Assembly (NCBI GenBank): GCA_018335295.1
Contig: JAGXKI010000021.1
Span: 1-37,039, forward strand
Length of the DNA stretch: 37,039 nucleotides
Source: a bacterium
Lineage (GTDB): Bacteria > Acidobacteriota > Aminicenantia > Aminicenantales > Aminicenantaceae
Reading direction: 5' to 3'
Shown: positions 8,020 to 16,117 of the stretch, one piece after another
Layout of the letters: each line of letters starts with the position of its first letter
Numbering within the stretch: position 1 is the stretch's first letter
Program-made: the position numbers and the translations under genes
Notes under the pieces: generated by a model
Database searches by the model: none
What the model was told of the DNA's origin: nothing
What the model saw: the letters and a program-made list of their open reading frames with translations, nothing else

Positions 8020-8042
8020 ATCCGGGTTAAAAACCGGATTTT
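8020..8042. terminator. Hairpin between convergent genes
   Basis: ATCCGG (8020-8025) pairs with CCGGAT (8034-8039) around an A-rich loop, with T's after it on the plus strand. It overlaps the 3' end of the minus-strand racemase. It probably terminates the aminotransferase transcript and may serve both sides. Confidence 0.5.
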
Positions 8043-8707
8043 CCTCTGTATCGTCTGATTTTGCTGATAGAGGTGTTGTACTTGGCCAATCCAGCAGCAA
8101 TCATCAGACCACAAACCACTCCATCCAGGACAGGAACGCCTGTATTTTTCTCCAGGAATTTATCCAGATCGGTCATTCCTGCACAGCCTAATACGATTAC
8201 TTCGGCTCCATCCTCCTTCATGGCTTTTCGAGCGGCATGGAGATAGGAATCTCGGGATTGATTTTGCCTTTTTTCCTTTCCAGGAACTCTTATAGAAGCC
8301 AAAGAATCTTGAAGATGGTATTTTCTGACCAAGGCCTCTTTGTTGGGAATAGAATGGGGAGTGGTTGAGAGGATAGAAAAACGATGTCCCAGCAAGGTAG
8401 CTATTTTCATGGAAGCCTCCCCTATTCCCAACACAGGTTTGGTAGAAATTTCCTTCAACAGGTCTAAGTTGGGGTCACAGTGACAGGCCACGATGAAAGC
8501 ATGGAAGTAGGATTCATTTTCTCTGAGCCGTTTTATCATTCCCGGAGCTGATTTGATTTCATCTTCATAGGTTTCGATAAAGGAAGGAGCCTCAGTCACT
8601 CTTTGACATTCCACCTCAAAATCTCCTGAAGCAAAATTTTGAGCTTTTTGTCGGATGACTTGGGTCATTTCTGGATCGCTATTAGGGTTGATAATGAATA
8701 TATTCAT
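8027..8707 (-). CDS. Asp/Glu/hydantoin racemase family protein (HyuE-like)
   Basis: This cofactor-independent racemase of 226 aa has the two-cysteine catalytic pair: C75 in IVACHCDP and C175 in VLGCAGMT. The N-terminal INPNSDPEMT is typical of hydantoin racemases. They interconvert D- and L-5-substituted hydantoins, though relatives act on aspartate or glutamate. A strong AAAGGAGG at 5-base spacing precedes ATG 8707 and overlaps the stop codon of the preceding gene, so it is the last gene of the operon that begins with a hydantoinase-type amidohydrolase. That partnership favours a hydantoin or blocked amino-acid substrate. Confidence 0.87.
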   Translation of the reverse strand: MNIFIINPNSDPEMTQVIRQKAQNFASGDFEVECQRVTEAPSFIETYEDEIKSAPGMIKRLRENESYFHAFIVACHCDPNLDLLKEISTKPVLGIGEASMKIATLLGHRFSILSTTPHSIPNKEALVRKYHLQDSLASIRVPGKEKRQNQSRDSYLHAARKAMKEDGAEVIVLGCAGMTDLDKFLEKNTGVPVLDGVVCGLMIAAGLAKYNTSISKIRRYRGKSGF

Positions 8708-8718
8708 GGAGTCCTCCT

Positions 8719-9186
8719 TTAATCGGAAATGAGCATAAAGGGGCTTCCCGGACTTTTCTGGGATAATTTTTCCTTTATTTTTTCTTCTGGATAACTCAAA
8801 AGATGCATGAATTTCCGGGAGATCTTTTTTCTAGCGTGTTCATCGTAGTGACCCTTTTGTTCCATTTCTCTTTTTTTCTCCTTGAGAGCCAGATAGGCAT
8901 CCAAGATTTCCGGATCTTTGAAGTAAAGGATGGAACATTTTCCCCTAGTGAAGTCTTCGGATTGAAGGTCAGTTATCAGCAGATCTTCTTCAATAAAAAA
9001 GTTTATGTCAAACTCTTCCACGATTTTATCCGAGTATTCCCGGATTGTTTCATAGTCATTAGGGGATAGAGGAGGGCTGAGGGCCAGTTTTTTGACTCCG
9101 CAGGCCACCATCTCGGCAAAACAATTGATCATCCCCAGTTTGAATGAGATCCTGTCGATTTTGAAGTTTCCTTTTGTTTCACTCAT
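8719..9186 (-). CDS. Conserved-looking hypothetical protein of the hydantoinase operon
   Basis: I do not recognise this 155-aa protein. The N-terminal half is hydrophobic/amphipathic and compact (GMINCFAEMVACGVKKLALS), with two cysteines at 22 and 29. The C-terminal half is helical and highly charged. There is no signal peptide or clear membrane span. GGAGA at 8-base spacing supports ATG 9186. It lies 46 bases after the symporter and 11 bases before the racemase, so it is cotranscribed with amino-acid enzymes. A small accessory or ligand-binding role in that pathway is possible, but no function can be assigned. Confidence 0.75.
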   Translation of the reverse strand: MSETKGNFKIDRISFKLGMINCFAEMVACGVKKLALSPPLSPNDYETIREYSDKIVEEFDINFFIEEDLLITDLQSEDFTRGKCSILYFKDPEILDAYLALKEKKREMEQKGHYDEHARKKISRKFMHLLSYPEEKIKEKLSQKSPGSPFMLISD

Positions 9187-9232
9187 GGTTTTTTCTCCGT
9201 ATGGATAGAAAATTTTATATTCAAATAAGTTT

Positions 9233-10645
9233 TTAGGAAGCTTTCCGACTATAATTTTTAGATGAATCCACGATCTCGGTCAAGAACCGGTTCTCCCCTT
9301 TCCAGTAATCTCTCATCAACTTAAAAAAAGCCCCGTTTAAAGCCAGGACGGCGATGAGATTGGGAAGGGCACACACTCCCACCGAAATATCAGCAAAAAC
9401 CCATAATTGATCCACATCAGCCACTCCGGCAAAAAGGATCCCTGGAATTAGGTAAAACCATTTCAAATATTTGAGAGTCTTAGGACCCAGAATGTGGAGG
9501 ATGGAAGTCTGATAGTAAATGAAAAACCCAATTTGAGTGGACAAACTAAAGGTTAGAATGGCAAAAGATATAAGGGTGCCGGCCAGGGAGGGAGAGAATA
9601 CCGAAGAGAACGCTTGGATCACCAGTTCGATTCCCGATTCTCCGGTGGAGAGTACACCTGTGGAGAGAATGGCAAATGAAGTGAGAGTGCAGATGATGAT
9701 GGTGTCCACAAAGACTTCAAAAGCTCCCCAGATTCCCTGCTGAAAAGGATGAGGTGTGTGGGCTGTGGCGTGAGCCATGGGGGCTGTGCCTAAGCCAGCC
9801 TCATTGGAAAGCATCCCCCGGGACATCCCCACACGGATGGCTGTGGCCACAGCAGTGCCGGCTATTCCTCCGGCTGCTGGAAGAGGGGCAAAAGCATAGG
9901 TGAATATGCTCCCAAATACCTGAGGGATTTGGGTGTAACGGAGGCCCAGGATGATGATTCCTCCTCCCAAGTAGAGAACAGACATCAGGGGAACCAGCTT
10001 TTCGCAGAATTGGCCGATACGGCGGATTCCCCCGATGATCACACAACCTGTGATTACCGCCATTATGAAGGTCACCAAGTAGGGATTGAGGTTATAGCTG
10101 GAGAGAAAAGCCCTTCCCACTGTGTGGGCCTGGAGAAGGGAAGCACTCAATACCGCATTGATGAAAACTCCTATGCTGAATAATTTGGCCAGAAATGACC
10201 ATCCCAGACCTTTGGTGATGTAGTACATAGGGCCGCCCCGTGGATTCCCCTCTTCATCCACATCTCTGTAATGAACGGCCAGAGTGATTTCTGCTGTTTT
10301 GGTCATCATCCCTAATAGAGCCAGAATCCACATCCAAAAAATGGAACCCGGTCCGCCGATGGATAAAGCTGTGGCTACTCCGGCGATGTTTCCCATCCCT
10401 ACTGTGCTGGCGAGAGCCGTGGTGGTGGCCTGAAAAGGAGTCATTTTTCTCCTGTCTTGAGTTTCTGGTTTCATGAATACCTTTCCTAAGGTGTTTTTCA
10501 GTATGAATGTGAACTTTCTCAGCTGGAAAAAACTGGATTTGAGGGTAAGAAAAAGAGCCACAAAGGCGATGAAAATCATGGTCCAGGGACCCCAGAGGAT
10601 GTGGTCCAATTGAGAAGCAGTATCTAGGATGATCTCTAACAACAA
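9233..10645 (-). CDS. Sodium:alanine/glycine symporter, AGCS family
   Basis: The 470-aa sequence has about ten or eleven membrane spans and clear AGCS motifs: TTALASTVGMGNIAGVATAL (substrate- and Na+-binding helix), GGPGSIFWMW, GGPMYYITKGLG and GMLSNEAGLGTAPMAHA. The family imports alanine, glycine or related small amino acids with Na+. The start is TTG 10645, with AGGAGA six bases upstream and no ATG nearby. It is the third gene of the operon, after the amidohydrolase and PLP decarboxylase, so it probably supplies their substrate or exchanges their product. Confidence 0.95.
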   Translation of the reverse strand: MLLEIILDTASQLDHILWGPWTMIFIAFVALFLTLKSSFFQLRKFTFILKNTLGKVFMKPETQDRRKMTPFQATTTALASTVGMGNIAGVATALSIGGPGSIFWMWILALLGMMTKTAEITLAVHYRDVDEEGNPRGGPMYYITKGLGWSFLAKLFSIGVFINAVLSASLLQAHTVGRAFLSSYNLNPYLVTFIMAVITGCVIIGGIRRIGQFCEKLVPLMSVLYLGGGIIILGLRYTQIPQVFGSIFTYAFAPLPAAGGIAGTAVATAIRVGMSRGMLSNEAGLGTAPMAHATAHTPHPFQQGIWGAFEVFVDTIIICTLTSFAILSTGVLSTGESGIELVIQAFSSVFSPSLAGTLISFAILTFSLSTQIGFFIYYQTSILHILGPKTLKYLKWFYLIPGILFAGVADVDQLWVFADISVGVCALPNLIAVLALNGAFFKLMRDYWKGENRFLTEIVDSSKNYSRKAS

Positions 10646-10732
10646 AAATCTCCTATTCTATTCTAGTTAAGATAGCACTAAAAAGGATACTGTGACCAGA
10701 AAGAATTTGAAAAATGGAAGGAAATTATGAAT

Positions 10733-12109
10733 TCATGGATTAAAATTTCTGGCGATGGCTCTGGCCCAGTCTACGGTTTCAAGGAGGTCCTGACTGGTCA
10801 CACTCGGAGAAACGGTCACTAAGCGCAAAACCCTGCGGTGGTCCAGTTGAGCTACGGAAATAGTTCTTTTTCCTTCGGAAAGGATGATCTCATAGATGTG
10901 TTTCTGGAGTGAGTCCAGATGTGATTCAGGAAAGCCTTCAGGTTTGACTCGAAAACAGAGTATCCCGGTTTGAGGCTGATGGGCCACTTCAATGTCCTTC
11001 ATCGGCTTGAGTTTTTCTGCAGTCTTCTGTACAGCTTGGAGAGGAGACCGGAGTCTTTCTCTGAGCTTGTCCAATCCCAGATATCGAAGGGAAGTCACCA
11101 GAGGGAGAGCAGAGAAAGGCCGGGTGGAAGGAGGGGATTTCAATCCGGGGTTGGGTTGGATGCTTCCTCTGGGATTGAAATAGTCGCTGGTGATGGATAA
11201 TCGATGAAAATTTTCTTTCCGACGAACAAAAAGGAGGGAGTTGGGTATGGGGATAGAAAGCTGTTTATGGGGGTCCCAGGTGAGAGAGTCAGCCTTTTCT
11301 ATGCCCTTAAAGAGTGAACTCCACTCTGGGACCAGAGTGTAGGCCAATCCATAAGCTCCGTCCACGTGTAGCCATGTTCCCGAGTCCCTGCAGATTTGAG
11401 CCGCAGGCCAAATCGGATCCACAGCACCCGTAGAGGTGGTCCCGGCTGTCAGAACGACACAAAATATTTCCTTTTTTTCTCTGAGTTCATGCAGGGTTTT
11501 TCGGAAAGCCTCCAGGTCCAGGCTGTGGTTCTTGTCCACTTCTACAGGGATCAGGTTTTGTTCTCCCAGACCCAAAATCCGGACAGCGTGCTTGATGGAA
11601 AAATGGGCATCTTTGGAAGTTAAGACAGCGAGCCTCTCTGGATTCTTGAAACCCGGGAGACCCTTTTTAGAAAAATCGAAGCCCTCCTGTTCCGCTTTGT
11701 GGTGTAGGGCTAGATAAAGGGCTTCTTGATTGGCATAAGTTCCCGAGTACATGAAAGTGGCATCCGAGGTGGAAGAAAGTCCAAACAAACGGCACAAGGC
11801 TTGGCAGCAAAGTTCTTCCAGTACAGCGCCTCCCGGAGAGACCTGCCAGTTGGTGACCCCCTGATTGTAGGAGAGTTCAATCTTTCCGCCCCATTCTGCT
11901 CCTTCTTCGGGAAATGCATTGAATAGAGACTGAAAACCCGGATGATCGTAGCGCATCAGATGAGGAAGAAGGCGTTCTTCCACCAGTTGATGGAGGTTTT
12001 TCAGGGAAAGTCCTTGGTCCTGAAAGTTAACCAAAGGTTTGAGATCGGCAGCCACCTTTTCAGGAGAAGCTCCTGAATAGATAGGAATATTTTTCCATTG
12101 GGCCATCAT
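10733..12109 (-). CDS. Group II PLP-dependent amino-acid decarboxylase
   Basis: This fold-type I enzyme belongs to the aromatic-amino-acid/glutamate decarboxylase family. HVDGAYG carries the cofactor-binding Asp, and WDPHKQLS holds the Schiff-base lysine (K282 from the chosen start). The N-terminal HPGFQSLFNA corresponds to the family's HPxFF motif. It would remove CO2 from an amino acid to give an amine or beta-amino acid; the substrate is unknown. The frame is open to a GTG at 12178, but no SD is seen there. ATG 12109 overlaps the upstream gene's TGA in an ATGA junction, the usual sign of translational coupling, so I prefer it (458 aa). Confidence 0.88.
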   Translation of the reverse strand: MMAQWKNIPIYSGASPEKVAADLKPLVNFQDQGLSLKNLHQLVEERLLPHLMRYDHPGFQSLFNAFPEEGAEWGGKIELSYNQGVTNWQVSPGGAVLEELCCQALCRLFGLSSTSDATFMYSGTYANQEALYLALHHKAEQEGFDFSKKGLPGFKNPERLAVLTSKDAHFSIKHAVRILGLGEQNLIPVEVDKNHSLDLEAFRKTLHELREKKEIFCVVLTAGTTSTGAVDPIWPAAQICRDSGTWLHVDGAYGLAYTLVPEWSSLFKGIEKADSLTWDPHKQLSIPIPNSLLFVRRKENFHRLSITSDYFNPRGSIQPNPGLKSPPSTRPFSALPLVTSLRYLGLDKLRERLRSPLQAVQKTAEKLKPMKDIEVAHQPQTGILCFRVKPEGFPESHLDSLQKHIYEIILSEGKRTISVAQLDHRRVLRLVTVSPSVTSQDLLETVDWARAIARNFNP

Positions 12110-13506
12110 ATCGAAGGACGGATGGATAGATTTAGTTTGCGGTGAAGGTACTGGCCTCTTCCCCTTTGGGCCAGACACCGGTCACCGTCAATGATCAGTT
12201 CTCCTCGGGAAAAGACTTTTTTGATTTTTCCTGCAACCTTCAAATCTTCGTAGGCAGACCAGTCTGAGGCCATGTGAAGGGATTGCTGATTCATGGTCCA
12301 TCGGGCCTGAGGGTCAAAGAGAACAATATCGGCATCGGTTCCGGGATAAAGAGTTCCCTTTTGAGGAGCCATCCCGAATAAATAGGCTGGAGTGGAAGAA
12401 ACCAATTCCACCATCCGGGGAAGGGAAATTTTTCCCTTCTGCACTCCTTCCGAATAGAGAAGGTTAAGACGAGGTTCGATTCCGGGAATCCCGTTGGGAC
12501 ATCGATCAAAACGCTCTTTTCCCAGAAGTTTGGCTTTCCATGAAAAAGCCGCATCGTCAGAGGTAACCATGGAAAGGGTCCCCTGTTTTAGAGCTTTCCA
12601 CAGTTGATTTTGGATTTTTTCGTTTCTCAAGGGAGGAGAGCAAATCCATTTGAGACCATCCTCTCTTCTGAGGTTTTCATCAGTGAACAGGAGGTAATGG
12701 GAGCAGGTTTCGGCCGCTACTTCCAGACCCTCCGTCCGGGCCGCTCCCACAAGAATGATCCCCTTATCTGTCGCCAAATGAACAATAAATAAACGCCCCC
12801 CTGTTTCCCGGACTAACTGAATGGCCCTCCGGATCGCTTTATTTTCAGTTTCGGGCGGCTTGCTTTGAGCATGATAAATGGGTTGGGTTTTCCCGGATTC
12901 AATCGAGCGGGAGACATTTTTCTCAGCTATGTCATTATCTTCTGCGTGAACCATCAACATGCCGCCTGCATCTCTCAGAGAGGTTAAAATTCTTTTGAGA
13001 TCCCTTGCGGTCATCATCAGCCCTTCTTGTCGGTAAGTCATATAGCATTTGATGGTGGGAGCTCCCCGTTGGACCACAAGAGGAATTTCCTTTAAGACTT
13101 CGGAGGTGGGTTGGGTTATGACAGGATGGACTCCCCAGTCGATGAGAGCTTTCCCTTTGGCCTCTTCTTGTTTGGCTTTTAGGGTGTGAAGCAGCGGTTC
13201 TCCTGTTTTTTGATTGGAAAAGTCCACCACACTGGTGACACCTCCGTAGGCAGCGGCTAAGGTTCCTTTGTAATAATCGTGAACGCTGACTGTCCCCATG
13301 AATTCATCGTTGAAATGGACATGAGTATCCACCGCTCCAGGGAGAACCAGGAGACCTGAAGCATCGATTTTCTGGTCGGCTTTCATGCCTTTCAAATCTC
13401 CCAAAGCCGATATGTGTTCCCCTTCGATCAGTACGTCTTGATGAGAAACGGTTTGACCCAGGACCGCTTGCCCTCCCTGGATCAGTGTCTTTTTTATTTT
13501 TCTCAT
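12106..13506 (-). CDS. Cyclic amidohydrolase, dihydropyrimidinase/hydantoinase type
   Basis: This 466-aa metal hydrolase has every ligand of the D-hydantoinase/allantoinase family: H62 and H64 in DTHVHF, K153 (carboxylated lysine) in TIKCYMTY, H187 in MVHAEDND, H243 in IVHLAT and D317 in TSDD. It would open a cyclic amide such as a hydantoin or dihydropyrimidine to an N-carbamoyl acid. No carbamoylase is present in the window, so the pathway is incomplete here. It is the first gene of a five-gene operon with decarboxylase, symporter, an unknown and a hydantoin-type racemase. A strong promoter lies just upstream. Confidence 0.92.
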   Translation of the reverse strand: MRKIKKTLIQGGQAVLGQTVSHQDVLIEGEHISALGDLKGMKADQKIDASGLLVLPGAVDTHVHFNDEFMGTVSVHDYYKGTLAAAYGGVTSVVDFSNQKTGEPLLHTLKAKQEEAKGKALIDWGVHPVITQPTSEVLKEIPLVVQRGAPTIKCYMTYRQEGLMMTARDLKRILTSLRDAGGMLMVHAEDNDIAEKNVSRSIESGKTQPIYHAQSKPPETENKAIRRAIQLVRETGGRLFIVHLATDKGIILVGAARTEGLEVAAETCSHYLLFTDENLRREDGLKWICSPPLRNEKIQNQLWKALKQGTLSMVTSDDAAFSWKAKLLGKERFDRCPNGIPGIEPRLNLLYSEGVQKGKISLPRMVELVSSTPAYLFGMAPQKGTLYPGTDADIVLFDPQARWTMNQQSLHMASDWSAYEDLKVAGKIKKVFSRGELIIDGDRCLAQRGRGQYLHRKLNLSIRPSI

Positions 13507-13513
13507 GTCCCCG

Positions 13514-13542
13514 TTTACTTTTGGAAAGAAAAATCATAACAT
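13514..13542 (+). promoter_or_regulatory. Candidate corA promoter overlapping the divergent hydantoinase promoter
   Basis: TTTACT (13514-13519), 17 bases, TAACAT (13537-13542). It is weaker than the opposite promoter, with which its -10 shares two bases. Start near 13549 gives a 39-base leader containing GGAGGT. Confidence 0.35.
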
Positions 13543-13561
13543 TAAGAAAAATTGAAGTCAA
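13533..13561 (-). promoter_or_regulatory. Strong promoter of the hydantoinase operon
   Basis: On the minus strand: TTGACT (13556-13561), 17-base spacer, TATGAT (13533-13538), with a TG one base before the -10. The start near 13526 leaves a leader of about 20 bases. Confidence 0.72.
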
Positions 13562-13587
13562 AATTGAATTTTTGGAGGTAAAATTTT

Positions 13588-14652
13588 ATGTTGAGATTAT
13601 TAAAAAAAAGATCTGCGAAAAGGGGGCTTCCTCCAGGGACTCCGGTCCATATCGGAGAAAAAAAGACCGAAAAAACGAAAATAACCGTCATTGATTACGA
13701 TGAATCTCAGTACCATGAAAAAGAAGTCAAAAAAATAGAAGATTGTTTGGACTACCGGGACAAATCTTCTGTAACCTGGATCAATATTGACGGGATTCAT
13801 CAAGTTAACGTGATTGAGGAAGTAGGGAGAAAGTTCGGTCTTCATCCTTTGATCCTGGAAGATATTATGAACACAGAGCAAAGACCCAAAGCAGAAGATT
13901 ATAAAGATTATCTGTTCATCGTATTGAAAATGCTCTTTTATGACATCAAAGAAAAACAAATCCAGACGGAGCAGGTGAGTTTAATCCTTGGTTCCAATTT
14001 TGTTATTTCGTTTCAGGAAAAGGAAGGAGATGTTTTTGAAAGAGTTCGAGAAAGGATCCGGAGTGGGAAAGGTCGGATTCAGAAAGAAGGTGTGGATTAT
14101 CTGGCATATGCCCTCATGGATGCGATTGTGGATGAATATTTTGTCATCATGGAAAAAATCGGTGAAGTGATTGAATCATTGGAAGAGGAATTGGTAGAAA
14201 AACCCACAGAAAAGACTTCCCAAAAGATACACCGATTGAAAATGGAACTCATATTTCTCAGAAAATCTGTATGGCCTCTTAGAGATATCCTCAGCTCTTT
14301 AGAGAGAGGCACATCTTTTTTAATCAAAGAATCCACTTTTATTTATTTGAGAGATGTGTATGACCACACTGTTCAGGCCATTGATACAGTCGAGACTTTC
14401 AGAGAGATGATTTCAGGGATGCTGGATACCTACCTTTCTAGTGTGAGCAACCGGATGAACGAAGTGATGAAAATCCTGACCATCATCGCCACCATTTTCA
14501 TTCCCTTAACTTTTATTGCCGGGATTTATGGGATGAATTTCCAGTATATGCCGGAGTTGGGATGGCGCTATGGTTATTTTGCTGTGTTGGGTTTGATGGC
14601 AGGAGTGGTTGTGTTCATGGTTTTCTATTTTAAAAGAAAAGGATGGTTGTAA
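13588..14652 (+). CDS. corA: Magnesium/cobalt transporter CorA
   Basis: The 354-aa sequence has the CorA plan: a large cytoplasmic domain of alternating strands and long helices (about 1-290), then two C-terminal membrane spans. The signature GMN motif follows the first span (IYGMNFQYMPELGW), where it forms the pore entrance that selects hydrated Mg2+. The short basic tail (FKRKGWL) is typical. ATG 13588 has a strong GGAGGT site at good spacing. It is divergent from the hydantoinase operon and apparently monocistronic. Mg2+ uptake is likely; Co2+ or Ni2+ transport is also known in the family. Confidence 0.97.
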   Translation: MLRLLKKRSAKRGLPPGTPVHIGEKKTEKTKITVIDYDESQYHEKEVKKIEDCLDYRDKSSVTWINIDGIHQVNVIEEVGRKFGLHPLILEDIMNTEQRPKAEDYKDYLFIVLKMLFYDIKEKQIQTEQVSLILGSNFVISFQEKEGDVFERVRERIRSGKGRIQKEGVDYLAYALMDAIVDEYFVIMEKIGEVIESLEEELVEKPTEKTSQKIHRLKMELIFLRKSVWPLRDILSSLERGTSFLIKESTFIYLRDVYDHTVQAIDTVETFREMISGMLDTYLSSVSNRMNEVMKILTIIATIFIPLTFIAGIYGMNFQYMPELGWRYGYFAVLGLMAGVVVFMVFYFKRKGWL

Positions 14653-14727
14653 GAGGTCCAACCGGAGCTCTTTCATAATGCAGGAAATTTATTGTGATGC
14701 CCCCTGATTATTTTCTGAGAGATTGCA

Positions 14728-14757
14728 TTGATGTTTTTCAAGGGAAAGAAGTATAAT
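14728..14757 (+). promoter_or_regulatory. Candidate short-leader promoter for an unknown exported protein
   Basis: TTGATG (14728-14733), 18 bases, TATAAT (14752-14757). Only 14 bases separate the -10 from ATG 14772, so the leader would be about 7-8 bases with no SD. Confidence 0.45.
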
Positions 14758-14771
14758 GAATATACACGATC

Positions 14772-15338
14772 ATGAGAAAAGCGTGGAAACGGGGATTCAG
14801 TTTTTTTCTCTTGGTTTTTTCTCTCTTTTGGGGGGTTATGTCTGGTACAACCCGGGACAAAGAATTTCCCAAAAAGTCTGAGGGAGTGATCAAAGAAATA
14901 TACAATGAAGTTATCGAACTCAAAAGAGAAGAGAATCAGGAATTCATAAAAAGAGAATTTCATATAGAATTAGACAAAAATAAGAAAAACAAAGAAGAGC
15001 ACGTGTTAGTTCTGATCTATAAAGTGATGTCTAGAGATAGAATTGTGCTCCAGGTTACTTATTTTAAACCCAATAAAAGAAACCACATCATAAAAAATAT
15101 AAAAGAGACAAAGAAAATTTTATGTCACAAGAAAGAAGATAAAATAAAAATCGAAGAAACAGATTACCCAAAAGAAAGACTCCATTCCTTACTTGGCGAT
15201 ATCCTGAAGGGGATTCGGGAAGAGAAAAGGTTACTCAAGCTCCTCGATGAAAAACATTATAAAAAATTTACTTGGTTTCTTTGGAATAAGGAAGCCTTGG
15301 GCTTTGAATTGCCTTTCATTATATTTTTTATTGGCTAA
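14772..15338 (+). CDS. Hypothetical exported protein, lysine-rich
   Basis: I do not recognise this 188-aa protein. It begins with a basic and hydrophobic signal sequence (RKAWKRGFSFFLLVFSLFWG). The rest is unusually rich in Lys, Glu and Ile, with a predicted mix of strands and helices, and it ends in a hydrophobic stretch (FELPFIIFFIG). No lipobox cysteine is seen. Base composition is visibly more A/T-rich than the flanking genes, which could mean recent acquisition or weak constraint. No SD precedes ATG 14772, but a TATAAT box lies 14 bases upstream. A periplasmic or membrane-attached location is likely. Confidence 0.65.
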   Translation: MRKAWKRGFSFFLLVFSLFWGVMSGTTRDKEFPKKSEGVIKEIYNEVIELKREENQEFIKREFHIELDKNKKNKEEHVLVLIYKVMSRDRIVLQVTYFKPNKRNHIIKNIKETKKILCHKKEDKIKIEETDYPKERLHSLLGDILKGIREEKRLLKLLDEKHYKKFTWFLWNKEALGFELPFIIFFIG

Positions 15339-15362
15339 AAAACAAAGAAGCCGTTCTGAAAA

Positions 15363-15390
15363 ACAACTCTTATCATAAAGAGTGGGTTGT
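15363..15390 (+). terminator. Weak imperfect hairpin after the exported-protein gene
   Basis: A 6-bp stem (15366-15371 with 15378-15383), extendable with a GGG bulge, is followed by an interrupted T-rich stretch. Possible weak terminator. Confidence 0.25.
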
Positions 15391-15460
15391 GTTAATATTT
15401 TGAATAAATAGACCCTAATTAGAAGGAAAATTCAATCCTGATTTTAGGAGGCGTAAGCTC

Positions 15461-15994
15461 ATGAATAAAACGGTTTCCGGTATCAAGGTGGAATGTGTGA
15501 AAGGAGATATTTCTTCCCAGGAAGGGATAACAGCGGTGGTGAATGCAGCCAATGCCCAACTCCGGATAGGAGGAGGGGTGGCCGGAGCTATCCATAGAGC
15601 CGCCGGCCCCGGTTTGGAACAAGAAAGTCGGAAGTTGGCCCCCATTCGTCCGGGAGAGGCTGTGATCACAGGAGGGCATAACCTTCCCAACAAATATGTC
15701 ATCCACTGTCTGGGGCCTGTTTATGGACAAGATAAACCCGAGGAGAAACTGTTAGCCCAATGCTACCGGAATGCCCTGCAGCTGGCTGAAGAAAAAGATG
15801 TCGACTCTGTGGCCTTTCCTGCGATCTCCACCGGCGCTTTTGGTTATCCTTTAGAGGAAGCGGCTGAAGTGACTTTCCAAACCATAAAAAAGATACTTCC
15901 CCAGTTAAAAAAGGTAAAACGGATTCGTTTCGTGCTTTACAGTGATAGGGACTATCAAGTTTTTCAAAAGGCTCTGGAGAGAACACTGAGTTAA
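15461..15994 (+). CDS. Macro-domain protein, ADP-ribose binding/hydrolase (YmdB-like)
   Basis: The 177 residues form one macro domain. GDIS (15-18) holds the adenine-contacting Asp; VVNAANAQLRIGGGVAGAIH (27-46) contains the two Asn and the glycine-rich loop of active deacetylases/hydrolases; ISTGAFGYP is the second phosphate-binding loop. The family removes ADP-ribose from proteins or nucleic acids, or deacetylates O-acetyl-ADP-ribose from sirtuins. All key residues are present, so activity is likely. A strong TAGGAGG site precedes ATG 15461. It sits upstream of a photolyase gene on the same strand, 123 bases away; a DNA-damage link is possible but unproven. Confidence 0.95.
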   Translation: MNKTVSGIKVECVKGDISSQEGITAVVNAANAQLRIGGGVAGAIHRAAGPGLEQESRKLAPIRPGEAVITGGHNLPNKYVIHCLGPVYGQDKPEEKLLAQCYRNALQLAEEKDVDSVAFPAISTGAFGYPLEEAAEVTFQTIKKILPQLKKVKRIRFVLYSDRDYQVFQKALERTLS

Positions 15995-16095
15995 AAGAAC
16001 CGAGATTTTTCTCTAGGAAGAGAGACTCTCAGTTTTGGTTGTTTTTCTGAATCATTTCTCAAAACTCTAAAGAAAGATTTTCACAGATAAGAATG

Positions 16096-16109
16096 GGGGA
16101 GAAATCCCC
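16096..16109 (+). promoter_or_regulatory. GNRA-type hairpin just before the photolyase start
   Basis: GGGGA (16096-16100) pairs with TCCCC (16105-16109) across a GAAA loop, eight bases before ATG 16118. It occupies the usual ribosome-binding position and buries the only SD-like purines. It could reduce translation or act as a control element. Confidence 0.35.
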
Positions 16110-16117
16110 GCAAGAAA

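Noticed and set aside
12110-12178. GTG 12178 start for the PLP decarboxylase
   Set aside because: It needs a 73-base overlap with the hydantoinase gene and has no SD; ATG 12109 gives an ATGA coupling junction.
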